A stretch of 64,000 nucleotides of DNA from Fulvivirga marina (GCF_016775155.1 NZ_JAEUGD010000066.1:250763-314762); one strand, 5' to 3'; positions 25,310-35,032 are shown, counted from the first letter of the stretch. Numbers and translations: made by a program. The notes: a model not told the origin generated them from the sequence alone.

Positions 25310-26767
25310 TTAACTTAATTTGGTTCTCAACAGTTCATTAGCCACTTTAGGATTTACCTTTCCATTGCTACGCTTCATTACCTCTCCCATGAACATCCCC
25401 AGTAACCCTTTGTTACCCTTTTTGTAGGCAGCAACCTTGTCAGGAAACTCCGCCACAACCTCATCCACCAGGACACTAATAGCATCGCTGTCACTGTCCT
25501 GTACAAGATTAAGTAACTCCGCCGTTTCTAAGGCTGACATACTACCTTTTTGTTTTATCATTTCAGAGAATATCTTTTGAGATGCTACTGAAAAGCTCAC
25601 TTTATTGTCATCCACTAATTGAATCAGTTCTGCTAAACGCCCTGTAGTTACCGGCAATTCTTCGATCTGCAGATTTTGATCATTTAAGTATGACTTAACG
25701 GGGCCCATAACCCAGTTAGAAGCCGCCTTATAATTAGTAGTTTTAGAACACAAGTCCTCAAAATAGAGAGCTATTTCTTTCATGTCAGTCAGTACCTGAG
25801 CATCATACTCCGGCAGGTTAAACTCCTTTACATACTTTTCAAAAAGTTCCTGCGGAAGGCTTGGCATACTCTCTTCGATAGATTTTAACCACTCTTTGGT
25901 AACATGTAGTGGACTAAGGTCCGGATCAGGGAAGTAACGGTAATCATTAAGCTCTTCCTTTGTACGCATGCCTGAGGTAGTACCTGTGTTGGCGTCAAAG
26001 GTTCTGGTCTCTGAAAATATCTCTTCTCCATTTTCCACCGCAAGAATCTGCCTTTCTATTTCATGATCAATCGCACGCTGTACGTTCCTGATTGAGTTCA
26101 TGTTTTTAACCTCTACCTTCTTACCAAAAGTTTTAGACCCTTTGGGCATGATAGAAATATTGGCATCGCAACGAAGTGAACCTTCTTCCATATTACCATC
26201 ACATATATCCAGATACCGCACCAATCGTCTTACTTCTGTCAGAAAAGAATAAGCCTCATCAGAGGTCCTGATATCAGGTTCGGTCACGATCTCAATCAGC
26301 GGTACCCCTGCCCTGTTGAAATCTACCAATGTATCTTTCTCTCCATCCAGGTGGATGGACTTACCTGCATCCTCTTCAATATGTATTCTGTTAAGATGGA
26401 TGTCACGAGGCTCTCCATTTCTGGGAGAAACCCTTACAAATCCTTTCATGCATATAGGAGTACGGTCCTGAGTAAGCTGGTAACCTTTCGGAAGATCAGG
26501 ATAAAAATAGTTTTTACGATCAAAGATCTGTACCCGGCTGATATCGCAGTTACAGGCCAATCCCATTTTGATAGCATACTCAACCACCCTTTTATTCAGT
26601 TTTGGTAAAGTACCTGGATGTCCAAGGGTGATAACACTTATATTGGTGTTTGGTAAACTACCATATTCAGCAGAATCGGAATTGTATATTTTGGTCTTTG
26701 TCAATAACTGCGCATGAACCTCTAAGCCAATAACAGCTGTATATTTATCTCTGATCGCTTTATCCAT
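25310..26767 (-). CDS. gatB: Asp-tRNA(Asn)/Glu-tRNA(Gln) amidotransferase subunit B
   Basis: A 485-residue GatB of normal length. The opening AVIGLEVHAQLLTKTKIY and the GHPGTLPKLN segment are diagnostic. The ammonia-channel/kinase-like core has DFNRAGVPLIEIVTEPD, and the C-terminal YqeY-like tail ends in GKVNPKVANELLR. GatCAB amidates mischarged Glu-tRNA(Gln) or Asp-tRNA(Asn). gatA and gatC are not in the window. It lies 11 bp after alaS. Confidence 0.97.
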   Translation of the reverse strand: MDKAIRDKYTAVIGLEVHAQLLTKTKIYNSDSAEYGSLPNTNISVITLGHPGTLPKLNKRVVEYAIKMGLACNCDISRVQIFDRKNYFYPDLPKGYQLTQDRTPICMKGFVRVSPRNGEPRDIHLNRIHIEEDAGKSIHLDGEKDTLVDFNRAGVPLIEIVTEPDIRTSDEAYSFLTEVRRLVRYLDICDGNMEEGSLRCDANISIMPKGSKTFGKKVEVKNMNSIRNVQRAIDHEIERQILAVENGEEIFSETRTFDANTGTTSGMRTKEELNDYRYFPDPDLSPLHVTKEWLKSIEESMPSLPQELFEKYVKEFNLPEYDAQVLTDMKEIALYFEDLCSKTTNYKAASNWVMGPVKSYLNDQNLQIEELPVTTGRLAELIQLVDDNKVSFSVASQKIFSEMIKQKGSMSALETAELLNLVQDSDSDAISVLVDEVVAEFPDKVAAYKKGNKGLLGMFMGEVMKRSNGKVNPKVANELLRTKLS

Positions 26768-26778
26768 TTACCTTCAAA

Positions 26779-29400
26779 TTAAATGATTGTCCTGGCCTTC
26801 TCCAAAACCTTGTCCAACCCATTGATATCCTTACCCCCAGCTGTTGCGAAAAATGGCTGACCGCCACCACCGCCTTTGATTTCCTTCGCAAGTTCTCTCA
26901 CAATAGCACCTGCATTCAGGCCTTTCTCTTTAAGCGGGTTATCCCCAATAACCACCGCAATCTGTGGCTTGCCCTCAATATCCGCAGCCAATACCATAAA
27001 CAGGTCTTCTACCTCATTCTTTAGCTCGAATGACAGGTTTTTCAAAGCATCACCAGCAGGCACTGCCACTTTTTCAATAATTACATTGGCACCATTAACA
27101 GGCTTCACTTTTCCTAACAGCTCTTTTTTAATTCCCTGAGTCTGGCCAGCATGCAATTTTTCTATTTCTTTCTCCAGTTTTACTTTCTGTTCTACCAGAC
27201 TTTGTACAGCTGCCTTAATATCTTTGGGGTTTTTAAGTAGCTCTTTCAGCTCGCTTACTAATGCAAATTGTTCTTCAATATATTTTTCAGCCGCTTCTGA
27301 AGTTATAGCCTCTATTCTTCGAACACCCGCGGCTATTGAACTCTCTGATACAATCTTAAAAAAGCCGATATTACCTGTAGAAGAAACATGAGTACCTCCG
27401 CATAACTCTACTGAATAATCTTCACCAAAAGTAATAACACGCACAAAGTCACCATACTTTTCTCCGAATAGTGCCATCGCACCCAACTTCTTGGCTTCCT
27501 CGATCGGTACATTGCGTTTCTCATTCAGTGCAATATTCTCTCTGATCTTCTCATTAACAATATGTTCAACTTTCGCAATCTCCTCATCTGTCATTTTTTG
27601 AAAATGAGAAAAGTCGAATCTAAGCACCTTATCATTAACCAAAGATCCCTTCTGCTCCACATGTTCACCAAGCACTGACCTTAAAGCCGCATGTAATAAG
27701 TGTGTAGCACTATGATTGCTCATGGTGAGTTTTCTTTTCTTCTCACTTACCACAGCTTTGTATGTTCCTTCAAGGTTTGAAGGAAGTTTATCGGTAAAGT
27801 GAACAATCAGGTCGTTTTCCTTTTTAGTATCCAGCACACTGACTTTCTCTCCATTTCCTTCAAGGTATCCCTGATCACCAACCTGCCCTCCGCTTTCGGC
27901 GTAGAAAGGCGTCCTATCTAACACAACCTGATAGATTTCCTTTCCCTTTTGTTTAATTGTCCGGTATTTAACTAACCTTGCATCAGCTACCAGATGCTCA
28001 TACCCTACAAACTCTACACTCTCCTGGTCTCCTACTATATTCCAGTCACCTGTTTCCTTAGCGGCATCAGCCTTTGATCTGGCTTTTTGTTTTTGCATCT
28101 CCGCATTAAAACCCTCTGAATCAACAGAAAGACCATTCTCTCTGGCAATTAGAGAGGTTAAATCTAAAGGAAAACCAAAGGTATCATAAAGTTCAAAGGC
28201 TAATTTCCCATCAATTACCTTCTCCCCTTTTGATGTCATATCTGATTTTACAGAGTCTATTTTTTTAAGCCCATTTTCTAAGGTCCTTAAAAAGGAAGAT
28301 TCCTCTTGTTCAATCACCTTCATTACAAAGTCCTTCTGAGCTTTGAGTTCCGGGAACACCTCATCAAACTGATCCACCAGTATTGGTACCAATTCATATA
28401 TAAAAGGCTTTTTAAAGTCAAGGAAAGTGAATCCGTACCGAACTGCTCTTCTTAATATTCTTCTGATCACATACCCAGCTCCAGTATTAGAAGGTAGCTG
28501 TCCATCAGTAATAGCAAAAGCAATAGCTCTTACATGATCTGAAATAACACGGATCGCAATATCATTCTGACTATCTGCACCATATTTAATACCGGCTTTT
28601 TCTGACAAGAGGCTTATTAAAGGTGTAAACACATCAGTATCATAGTTTGAAGACTTATTTTGTATAGCCATACATAGTCTTTCAAACCCCATCCCAGTAT
28701 CCACGTGCTTGGCAGGCAGATTTTTTAATTCTCCGGAAGCCTGGCGGTTAAACTCCATAAATACGAGATTCCAAATCTCCACTACTGCTGGGTGATCTTG
28801 ATTCACGAGATCCTTTCCTGACACCCTTTCTATCTCCTCCGGCTCCCTGAGGTCTATATGTATTTCTGAGCAAGGCCCGCAAGGCCCTGTATCACCCATT
28901 TCCCAGAAATTATCTTTTTTCGATCCGTACAGAATTCTGTCTTCCGCAATGATCTCCTTCCAGAAATCGTAAGCTTCCTGGTCAATGTCAAGTTTATCTC
29001 CTTCATCACCTCCAAATACAGTTACATATAACCTGTCCTTTGGCAACCCATACACCTCTGTAAGCAGTTCCCAAGCCCAGGCAATGGCTTCCTTTTTAAA
29101 ATAGTCCCCAAAAGACCAGTTGCCTAGCATTTCAAACATGGTGTGATGGTATGTATCAAGTCCAACTTCCTCAAGGTCATTGTGCTTGCCTGATACCCTC
29201 AAACATTTCTGAGTGTCTGCCACACGATTATACTGAGCTTTTTTATTGCCCAAAAAGTAGTCTTTGAACTGGTTCATACCTGCATTGGTAAACATCAATG
29301 TAGGATCATCTTTATTAACCAAAGGAGCAGAATCCACTATTTGGTGCTGCTTGCTTTCAAAAAACTCAAGAAATTTTCGCCTTACTAACTTAGAATCCAT
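26779..29400 (-). CDS. alaS: Alanyl-tRNA synthetase
   Basis: An 873-residue enzyme of full length. The class II catalytic core is at the N-terminus (LMFTNAGMNQFKDYFLG, GNWSFGDYFKKEA). The editing domain has the zinc-site motifs HSATHLLHAAL and ELCGGTHV, and the C-terminal domain ends with GGGGGQPFFATAGG. It charges tRNA(Ala) and clears Ser-tRNA(Ala). It leads the alaS-gatB-thioredoxin operon and is divergent from the M23 peptidase genes. Confidence 0.98.
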   Translation of the reverse strand: MDSKLVRRKFLEFFESKQHQIVDSAPLVNKDDPTLMFTNAGMNQFKDYFLGNKKAQYNRVADTQKCLRVSGKHNDLEEVGLDTYHHTMFEMLGNWSFGDYFKKEAIAWAWELLTEVYGLPKDRLYVTVFGGDEGDKLDIDQEAYDFWKEIIAEDRILYGSKKDNFWEMGDTGPCGPCSEIHIDLREPEEIERVSGKDLVNQDHPAVVEIWNLVFMEFNRQASGELKNLPAKHVDTGMGFERLCMAIQNKSSNYDTDVFTPLISLLSEKAGIKYGADSQNDIAIRVISDHVRAIAFAITDGQLPSNTGAGYVIRRILRRAVRYGFTFLDFKKPFIYELVPILVDQFDEVFPELKAQKDFVMKVIEQEESSFLRTLENGLKKIDSVKSDMTSKGEKVIDGKLAFELYDTFGFPLDLTSLIARENGLSVDSEGFNAEMQKQKARSKADAAKETGDWNIVGDQESVEFVGYEHLVADARLVKYRTIKQKGKEIYQVVLDRTPFYAESGGQVGDQGYLEGNGEKVSVLDTKKENDLIVHFTDKLPSNLEGTYKAVVSEKKRKLTMSNHSATHLLHAALRSVLGEHVEQKGSLVNDKVLRFDFSHFQKMTDEEIAKVEHIVNEKIRENIALNEKRNVPIEEAKKLGAMALFGEKYGDFVRVITFGEDYSVELCGGTHVSSTGNIGFFKIVSESSIAAGVRRIEAITSEAAEKYIEEQFALVSELKELLKNPKDIKAAVQSLVEQKVKLEKEIEKLHAGQTQGIKKELLGKVKPVNGANVIIEKVAVPAGDALKNLSFELKNEVEDLFMVLAADIEGKPQIAVVIGDNPLKEKGLNAGAIVRELAKEIKGGGGGQPFFATAGGKDINGLDKVLEKARTII

Positions 29401-29563
29401 TTATTGTCAAAAAAATTGATAATTTTGCGCCCGAAGACTTTTTTTTAAAGAAAATTAATATATTGCAGTTAAACTAAAGCTTTAAACCTCGTGTTAACTG
29501 ACAAATAACTGCCTCTTTTTAGTAGAGAGAGACAAAAATAGAAGTTTTTAGCATAGAACATTA

Positions 29564-30550
29564 ATGGCCAGAATAAAATATTACTATGATACTGAGACCT
29601 GCCGCTATGAAAGAGCGAAGGTTACCTCTTCTGATATAGTATTCAATGTTTTAGGATTTTTTTCAGTAGCTCTTGTCATGGCAATTGCGTTTGTTCTTAT
29701 ATATAATACCTACTTCGACTCTCCTTCTGAAATAAGACTAAAAAAAGAAAACAAGGAACTACAAGCCTATTATGAAAACCTCCAGGAAGAAATGGATGAA
29801 GTCAATGAGGTAATTGTGGCTCTGGAAGAAAGAGACAATAATATATATAGAAAAATCTATGAAGCCGAACCTTTAGGCCCAACCATTCGTGAAGCCGGAC
29901 ATGGTGGTGCTGAAGAGTATAAGCGTATTATGGAAAAAGGTCTCTATGATAAAGAACTTGTAATCAATACCTTCAAAAAAATAGACAAAATAAAAAGAAA
30001 GGCAAGCATACAAAATCAGTCCTTTGATGAAATCATGCAACTAGCCCGTGACAATCAGGCTATGCTTTCTTCTTTACCTTGTATACAACCCGTAAAGAAT
30101 CGGGAATTAACAAAGTTAGCTTCGGGTTTTGGCATGAGAATCAACCCTTTCCATAAAGGCAGGGTAATGCATAGTGGTATTGATTTTGCTGCCCCCCGGG
30201 GCACCGAAGTATTTGCAACCGGTAACGGTGAAGTAAAATTTGTTAAAGACAATAGCGAACTGCAGACCGGATACGGCAACTATGTTGAAATCGACCACGG
30301 CTTTGGCTATGTAACCAAATATGCTCACTTGGGTGAGATAAAGGTAAAACCAGGCCAGAGGGTTCAACGAGGAGACATAATAGCTTATGTATCAAGCTCA
30401 GGTGGCTCTGCTGCACCACATGTACATTATGAAATCATGAAAGATAACCAAAAAATTGATCCGGCAAACTTCCTTATTCAGGGACTTAGCCATAAAGAAT
30501 ACCAAAAACTTTTAACATTAGCGTCACACGAAAATCAGTCTTTCGATTGA
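29564..30550 (+). CDS. M23 family metallopeptidase, membrane anchored (paralog 1)
   Basis: A 328-residue protein. A conserved N-terminal RIKYYYDTETCRYE precedes one transmembrane helix (about 27-48) and a coiled coil (about 55-90). The C-terminal LytM/M23 domain contains HSGIDFAAP and HVHYEI, the zinc ligands HxxxD and HxH. The ligands look complete, so it may cut peptidoglycan peptides. It is paired with a paralog 36 bp downstream. Similar proteins upstream of or divergent from alaS are common in Bacteroidota. Confidence 0.93.
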   Translation: MARIKYYYDTETCRYERAKVTSSDIVFNVLGFFSVALVMAIAFVLIYNTYFDSPSEIRLKKENKELQAYYENLQEEMDEVNEVIVALEERDNNIYRKIYEAEPLGPTIREAGHGGAEEYKRIMEKGLYDKELVINTFKKIDKIKRKASIQNQSFDEIMQLARDNQAMLSSLPCIQPVKNRELTKLASGFGMRINPFHKGRVMHSGIDFAAPRGTEVFATGNGEVKFVKDNSELQTGYGNYVEIDHGFGYVTKYAHLGEIKVKPGQRVQRGDIIAYVSSSGGSAAPHVHYEIMKDNQKIDPANFLIQGLSHKEYQKLLTLASHENQSFD

Positions 30551-30586
30551 CATTTTTTAAACTTATTTGAGCATATTTTTTAACAG

Positions 30587-31561
30587 ATGGCTAAAATACG
30601 ATATTATTATAACACAGAAACCTGCAAATACGAGCCCATAAAAGCTTCCAAAAGGGCTGTATTTATGAACATAATGGGGTTCCTCAGTGTATCAATAGTA
30701 CTTGCATTAGGGCTGATCTATTTATATAGAACTAACTTCACCCCCATAAAAGAGTCTAAACTTCTAGCTAAAAACCAAGACCTGCAAGTAGAGTGGAACC
30801 TACTGAATGATCAACTCCAAAGAGCCTATGATCATGCAGAAGAGCTTGAGTTCAAAGATGACAAGATATACAGAGTTATACTTGATACCGAACCTATTCC
30901 CCTAACCGTGCGAGAAGGTGGGGTCGGTGGACACGATAAGTATGAAGGATTGATGGAAGAAGACCTGGAACAGTCTGAAATGATAGTAGGAACATTCCAA
31001 AAAATGGATAAGCTGAAGAAAAAACTCTACATACAAAGCAAATCTTACGACCAAATCTCCAGTCTGCTTTCAGAAAAAGAAAAAATGTGGGCATCCAGAC
31101 CAGCCATTCAACCTATCAACAACAAAGAACTTACCAGGCTCCACACCACTTTTGGCAAAAGATATCACCCTATATTGAAACAATGGAAAAATCATGAAGG
31201 ACTAGACTTTACGGCACCTTCAGGAACTCCTGTATATGCAACTGGTGATGGTGTAGTAACCTCATCGTATAGATCCTCAACTTACGGTAACGTGATATTT
31301 ATAAATCATGGTTATGGATATCAGACACGATATGCTCACCTAACAGAGTATATTGTTAATCAGGGTGAAGGCGTAAAAAGAGGACAAGTAATAGGGTATG
31401 TTGGTAGTACTGGTCGTTCTCAGGCTCCTCACCTGCACTATGAAGTACTTTTTAATTATAAACCTATCAACCCAATCAACTTCTTCCAACGCGACTTGAG
31501 CAACGATGAATATGAAAAGCTAATAGAGATCTCCAAGCAGGAAACCATTCCTTTAGATTGA
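30587..31561 (+). CDS. M23 family metallopeptidase, membrane anchored (paralog 2)
   Basis: A 324-residue tandem paralog of the gene before it, sharing the start KIRYYYNTETCKYE, the transmembrane helix, the coiled coil, the EPIPLTVREGGVGGHDKY middle part, and an M23 domain with NHEGLDFTAP and HLHYEV. All zinc ligands are kept. The middle differs enough from paralog 1 to show an old duplication. It is followed by an unusually long hairpin terminator. Confidence 0.93.
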   Translation: MAKIRYYYNTETCKYEPIKASKRAVFMNIMGFLSVSIVLALGLIYLYRTNFTPIKESKLLAKNQDLQVEWNLLNDQLQRAYDHAEELEFKDDKIYRVILDTEPIPLTVREGGVGGHDKYEGLMEEDLEQSEMIVGTFQKMDKLKKKLYIQSKSYDQISSLLSEKEKMWASRPAIQPINNKELTRLHTTFGKRYHPILKQWKNHEGLDFTAPSGTPVYATGDGVVTSSYRSSTYGNVIFINHGYGYQTRYAHLTEYIVNQGEGVKRGQVIGYVGSTGRSQAPHLHYEVLFNYKPINPINFFQRDLSNDEYEKLIEISKQETIPLD

Positions 31562-31576
31562 TCCTAATATCTTATA

Positions 31577-31630
31577 TTGATAGCATGAAAAAGGTCAGTT
31601 ACTAAGAACTGACCTTTTTCATGCTATCAA
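31577..31630. terminator. Perfect 24-bp inverted repeat, terminator of the M23 pair
   Basis: Arms at 31577-31600 and 31607-31630 pair without mismatch around the loop ACTAAG. The stem contains an internal A5/T5 block, so either strand could terminate. It is longer than the other terminators in the window. Confidence 0.8.
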
Positions 31631-31723
31631 TTCTGCTATTTCAAATTGATTCATTTCCCTCTTTCGCTCCTAAACATTAAAACATAACCAAAAACTTACA
31701 AGACTTTCCATGTTCAAGAATAT

Positions 31724-31737
31724 CGCAAACGATTGCG
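31724..31737. promoter_or_regulatory. LacI-type operator-like palindrome upstream of the amylase
   Basis: CGCAAACGATTGCG is palindromic except at the centre and resembles LacI/PurR-family operators. It lies 99 bp before the amylase start. A related perfect palindrome lies at 63120-63133. Confidence 0.5.
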
Positions 31738-31835
31738 GCACCCTTATCATTGACACTTAAGCAGTTAACCTTACTTAGCCAAAAAAATCCACCATTTTAT
31801 TTCCAATTTTAACATTCAACCAAACCCTTATACTT

Positions 31836-33224
31836 ATGAAGAAGTTTATCAAAACCAATTGGCACTATTGTGCCTTAGCCTTACTATTTGCCTGCGCTGA
31901 ACCCGAAATACAGCGAGAAAAGCAAGGTGAGCAAATTACACCAGACCCCGTAGCCTCCAAGTCAGACGACACCAATGCGAAAAACCCTGGCCCTGGAGGT
32001 GGTGTGTTAATGCAAGCTTTTTATTGGGATGTGCCCGCTGGTGGAACCTGGTACAACACCGTAAAAAGCAAGTTAGCCTCCTGGGATGCTGCCGGTATTT
32101 CGGCTATATGGCTTCCTCCCGTTTCTAAAGCTCAAAATGGACCATTCTCTATGGGGTATGATCCAGCTGATTACTTTGACTTTGGAAATTACAATCAACA
32201 TGGATCTCTTGAAACCCGTTTTGGATCTAAAACAGAGTTACAAAGCCTGATCACAACCGCACATAACTACAACATCGATGTTTATGCAGATATTGTGATC
32301 AACCATAACAGTGGTGGCGACCTTGAAGCCAACCCTAATACAGGCACAAATACCTATACTGACTTTAACCCTGCTTCAGGCAAATTTTACAGAAGCTATA
32401 ATGACTTTCATCCTAATGGTTATGCCAATAATGATGAAGGTATTTTCGGAGGATTTCCTGACTTGAGCCATTCCGTACCTTATGTACAAGACTGGTTATG
32501 GAAAAGAAGCGATGGAGTTGGCAAATATTATAAAAATACAATGGGGTTTGACGGATTCCGCTTTGACTATGTGAAAGGCTTTGGAGGCTGGGTTGTACGT
32601 GATTGGATGAATAATGTCGGAGGTTTTGCTGTAGGAGAATACTGGGATGGCAATGCACAGCTTTTACAAAATTGGGTTAATGCAACAAACAGAACATCAT
32701 CAGCTTTTGATTTTGCCTGCTATTACAGAATGGATGAAGCTTTTGATGGTAATAACCTTAACAAGCTTAATGATGACATGCTATGGAAACGTGACCCTTC
32801 CAAAACTGTAACTTTTGTAACCAACCACGATACAGATGTAATCTGGGACAAAATGCATGCCTACGCTTACATCATGACCCATGAAGGATACCCCACTGTT
32901 TTCTATAGAGATTATGAAGAGTGGCTGGATAAAAGCAAGCTGAACAACCTCATATGGATACACCGAAACAAGGCTGTTGGCTCTACCACTATACTATATA
33001 CCGATAATGATGAGTATGTAGCCAAAAGAAATGGTTCCCCAGGTTTAGTAGTATACCTGAATGACTCTAACAATTGGGTTGAAAGATGGGTAGAAACCAA
33101 CTGGAGTAGCACAACAATAAAAGACTACACTGGAAATTCTAACTGGGAACCCACGACACAAAGTGGGAAATGGGTGAAAATTCAATGTCCTCCAAACAGT
33201 TACACCATCTGGTCTCCAAAATAA
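31836..33224 (+). CDS. Alpha-amylase, GH13 (archaeal GH13_7-like), lipoprotein
   Basis: A 462-residue lipoprotein (LLFACAE lipobox). The GH13 barrel has DIVINHNSGGD, the nucleophile Asp244 in GFRFDYVKGF, the acid/base Glu268 in GEYWDGN, and Asp332 in VTNHDTD. The spacing of these residues and runs such as FGGFPD, VVRDWMN and FYRDYEEWL look strongly like Thermococcus/Pyrococcus alpha-amylases as I remember them. It should cut alpha-1,4 links in starch or glycogen outside the cytoplasm. It stands alone behind a LacI-type operator, without SusC/D genes nearby. Confidence 0.92.
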   Translation: MKKFIKTNWHYCALALLFACAEPEIQREKQGEQITPDPVASKSDDTNAKNPGPGGGVLMQAFYWDVPAGGTWYNTVKSKLASWDAAGISAIWLPPVSKAQNGPFSMGYDPADYFDFGNYNQHGSLETRFGSKTELQSLITTAHNYNIDVYADIVINHNSGGDLEANPNTGTNTYTDFNPASGKFYRSYNDFHPNGYANNDEGIFGGFPDLSHSVPYVQDWLWKRSDGVGKYYKNTMGFDGFRFDYVKGFGGWVVRDWMNNVGGFAVGEYWDGNAQLLQNWVNATNRTSSAFDFACYYRMDEAFDGNNLNKLNDDMLWKRDPSKTVTFVTNHDTDVIWDKMHAYAYIMTHEGYPTVFYRDYEEWLDKSKLNNLIWIHRNKAVGSTTILYTDNDEYVAKRNGSPGLVVYLNDSNNWVERWVETNWSSTTIKDYTGNSNWEPTTQSGKWVKIQCPPNSYTIWSPK

Positions 33225-33250
33225 AAGTTTTTAGTTCATAATGTAGAATG

Positions 33251-33300
33251 ACTGCCCTGGTTTTCAATATTGATTGAAAAATACCTGGGCAGTTGTTATT
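33251..33300 (+). terminator. Terminator after the amylase gene
   Basis: ACTGCCC pairs with GGGCAGT, and an inner TTTCAAT/ATTGAAA helix extends the stem. TTGTTATTTT follows. An alternative upstream start for the next gene would lie inside this hairpin and is therefore unlikely. Confidence 0.75.
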
Positions 33301-33308
33301 TTAGTCCA

Positions 33309-34268
33309 ATGCGATATATTATAATTATTCTTATCACAAGCCTTTCGTTCGCCTGCCAACCTCAGCGTGAAGAAGTAAATACACAGGCTTTATTTCAGCG
33401 ATACCCGCAATTTTCAGGTTACACGTTTGAATATAAAACGAAGACATCTCCAGATAACCTGCATATCAAATTCTTTGCTAACCCCTCAACCGGCCATGTG
33501 CTTGCATGGATTACTTACACTGATGATTTTGCAGGAAAGGACATATTTTCCCCTGAAGGTTTGTCGATTACAGCTTTTGAAGGAGGACGAGCCAACCCCA
33601 GGGAAGTTATTCCGGTAGACCCTGCTATTGCCAAACAGTCTCTTTTGATTCCCTTTGAGGTAGTCAACGATCGATGGTTTTACAAAAAAACAAACCTGAT
33701 AGGAGACCTTTGTCCCTCCTACTCCCTGAAAATAACCAGTCTGAATAAAAAAATAGAATTTGAGGCTAACAAAAGTAGTTATAACCAATACCTTGAAAAA
33801 CATGGGATAAAAAGAGCTACAACGCTCTATAATGTAGCTCTGGACACCTTAACACAAAGTAACTATCAGGTTAGTAATGGGTTATCGTCCTTCCTTCATG
33901 CAGATGAAAATGAGTTATCATTAGCTGGGATTAACCTTCAATTACAGGCCTACCAACTGAAAAATAGCCTCAAACTCTCTGTTAAAATAGTCAATCATGG
34001 AAAACATGAGTTACTCATACAGCCGGATGTTTTTATTATTAAATCGAATAGCAAGCTAATCCAACCGGAAATTTTCTCATCTGAATTAAAACAACTTCGA
34101 AAGGGTGACCGCTTTATACAAGATTTTGTTTACCCTACAGACCATGAATTGAAGCAGTTTACACTGTTAAAGGAGGCCGTACAAGTTATCATTAATACCA
34201 AACCAGTGAACCTGTTCATTCAAAATATTGAATTTAAAAAAACAAACTATTCTTCGCTTGAGGGGTAA
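33309..34268 (+). CDS. Lipoprotein of unknown function
   Basis: A 319-residue protein from the ATG at 33309, chosen because it places the lipoprotein signal (MRYIIIILITSLSFACQ) at the N-terminus and clears the amylase terminator. The rest is beta-rich with no family I recognise, and residues from about 200 onward look like an immunoglobulin-like fold (LSVKIVNHGKHELLIQPDVF). It should be membrane-anchored. No operon partner is certain. Confidence 0.75.
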   Translation: MRYIIIILITSLSFACQPQREEVNTQALFQRYPQFSGYTFEYKTKTSPDNLHIKFFANPSTGHVLAWITYTDDFAGKDIFSPEGLSITAFEGGRANPREVIPVDPAIAKQSLLIPFEVVNDRWFYKKTNLIGDLCPSYSLKITSLNKKIEFEANKSSYNQYLEKHGIKRATTLYNVALDTLTQSNYQVSNGLSSFLHADENELSLAGINLQLQAYQLKNSLKLSVKIVNHGKHELLIQPDVFIIKSNSKLIQPEIFSSELKQLRKGDRFIQDFVYPTDHELKQFTLLKEAVQVIINTKPVNLFIQNIEFKKTNYSSLEG

Positions 34269-34382
34269 TTTTTAATCGCTTATAAAGTAAAACAAATTGA
34301 TCCTATCTTAATTTCACGATACAAAAGTGAGCTCAAATCATAAGAGCTCTGATTATCAGATTATTTTGTTTACTAAAATAAC

Positions 34383-34766
34383 ATGGGTTTACTTCAACAA
34401 TTTGAGAATACCTCCTATGACACCACCAAAGTTAGAGTTCTTTCAGGCCTATCTTGGTGTCCGATTATTCCCAGGGATAGAGCGAAAATCTATGCGCATG
34501 ACGCTCTGTCAATTGCTGAAAATAACGGGTATCAATTTGGCATTGATAACCTTTTCACAAAACCTTCCGAGGTTGAGCACCATACCTTAAAAGCCACTGA
34601 AATTTACAGAAAGCGAAACAATGATTCATGAAGGACGATCTTTATTGGCTGCTGCTCAATACCTTGATGTAAGTGCCTATTACAAAAAACTCTGAATCAT
34701 GCCCACCATTTTCTTACTCTCAATGAAGGGAAAAGAGATTATGAGTCCAAAAAATTTGGAGTCTAA
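34383..34766 (+). pseudogene. Frameshifted remnant of an unknown gene
   Basis: Three overlapping pieces in different frames read as one protein-like sequence. The first is 34383-34631 (starts MGLLQQFENTSYDTT). The second starts at 34621 (MIHEGRSLLAAAQYLDVSAY) and stops near 34695. The third ends at 34766 and contains HAHHFLTLNEGKRDYESKKF. The composition looks coding and the pieces abut, which suggests two frameshifts. The family is not recognised, and it may instead be chance. Confidence 0.35.
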
Positions 34767-35032
34767 TCGGAGAAGTGTACCGGATATCAGAAAACTACGA
34801 ACAGAGCACTAGATTCCTTCCTACAATCTGTTAAATATGTAAACCATACATGCAACTCGTACTCTTTCCCTTCATTAATATTGCTACAGTATATAAAAAC
34901 TGAAAGTCTCTCATCAAAAACACACCTCCTTTTTCCTGATTATAAAACATTTCAAACCTTTACAGTACCTACTTTTCTAAAAAAGCTTAGGACTTTAATT
35001 CTTTGAATTTTAGATTTTTATCAATCTTACCT
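34767..35032. other. Intergenic stretch before capA-like gene
   Basis: AT-rich DNA with no coding frame. Nothing recognisable except the promoter box at its end. Confidence 0.4.

Noticed and set aside
33270-33308. ATG at 33270 for the lipoprotein
   Set aside because: It lies in the amylase terminator hairpin and would bury the lipoprotein signal 13 residues from the start.
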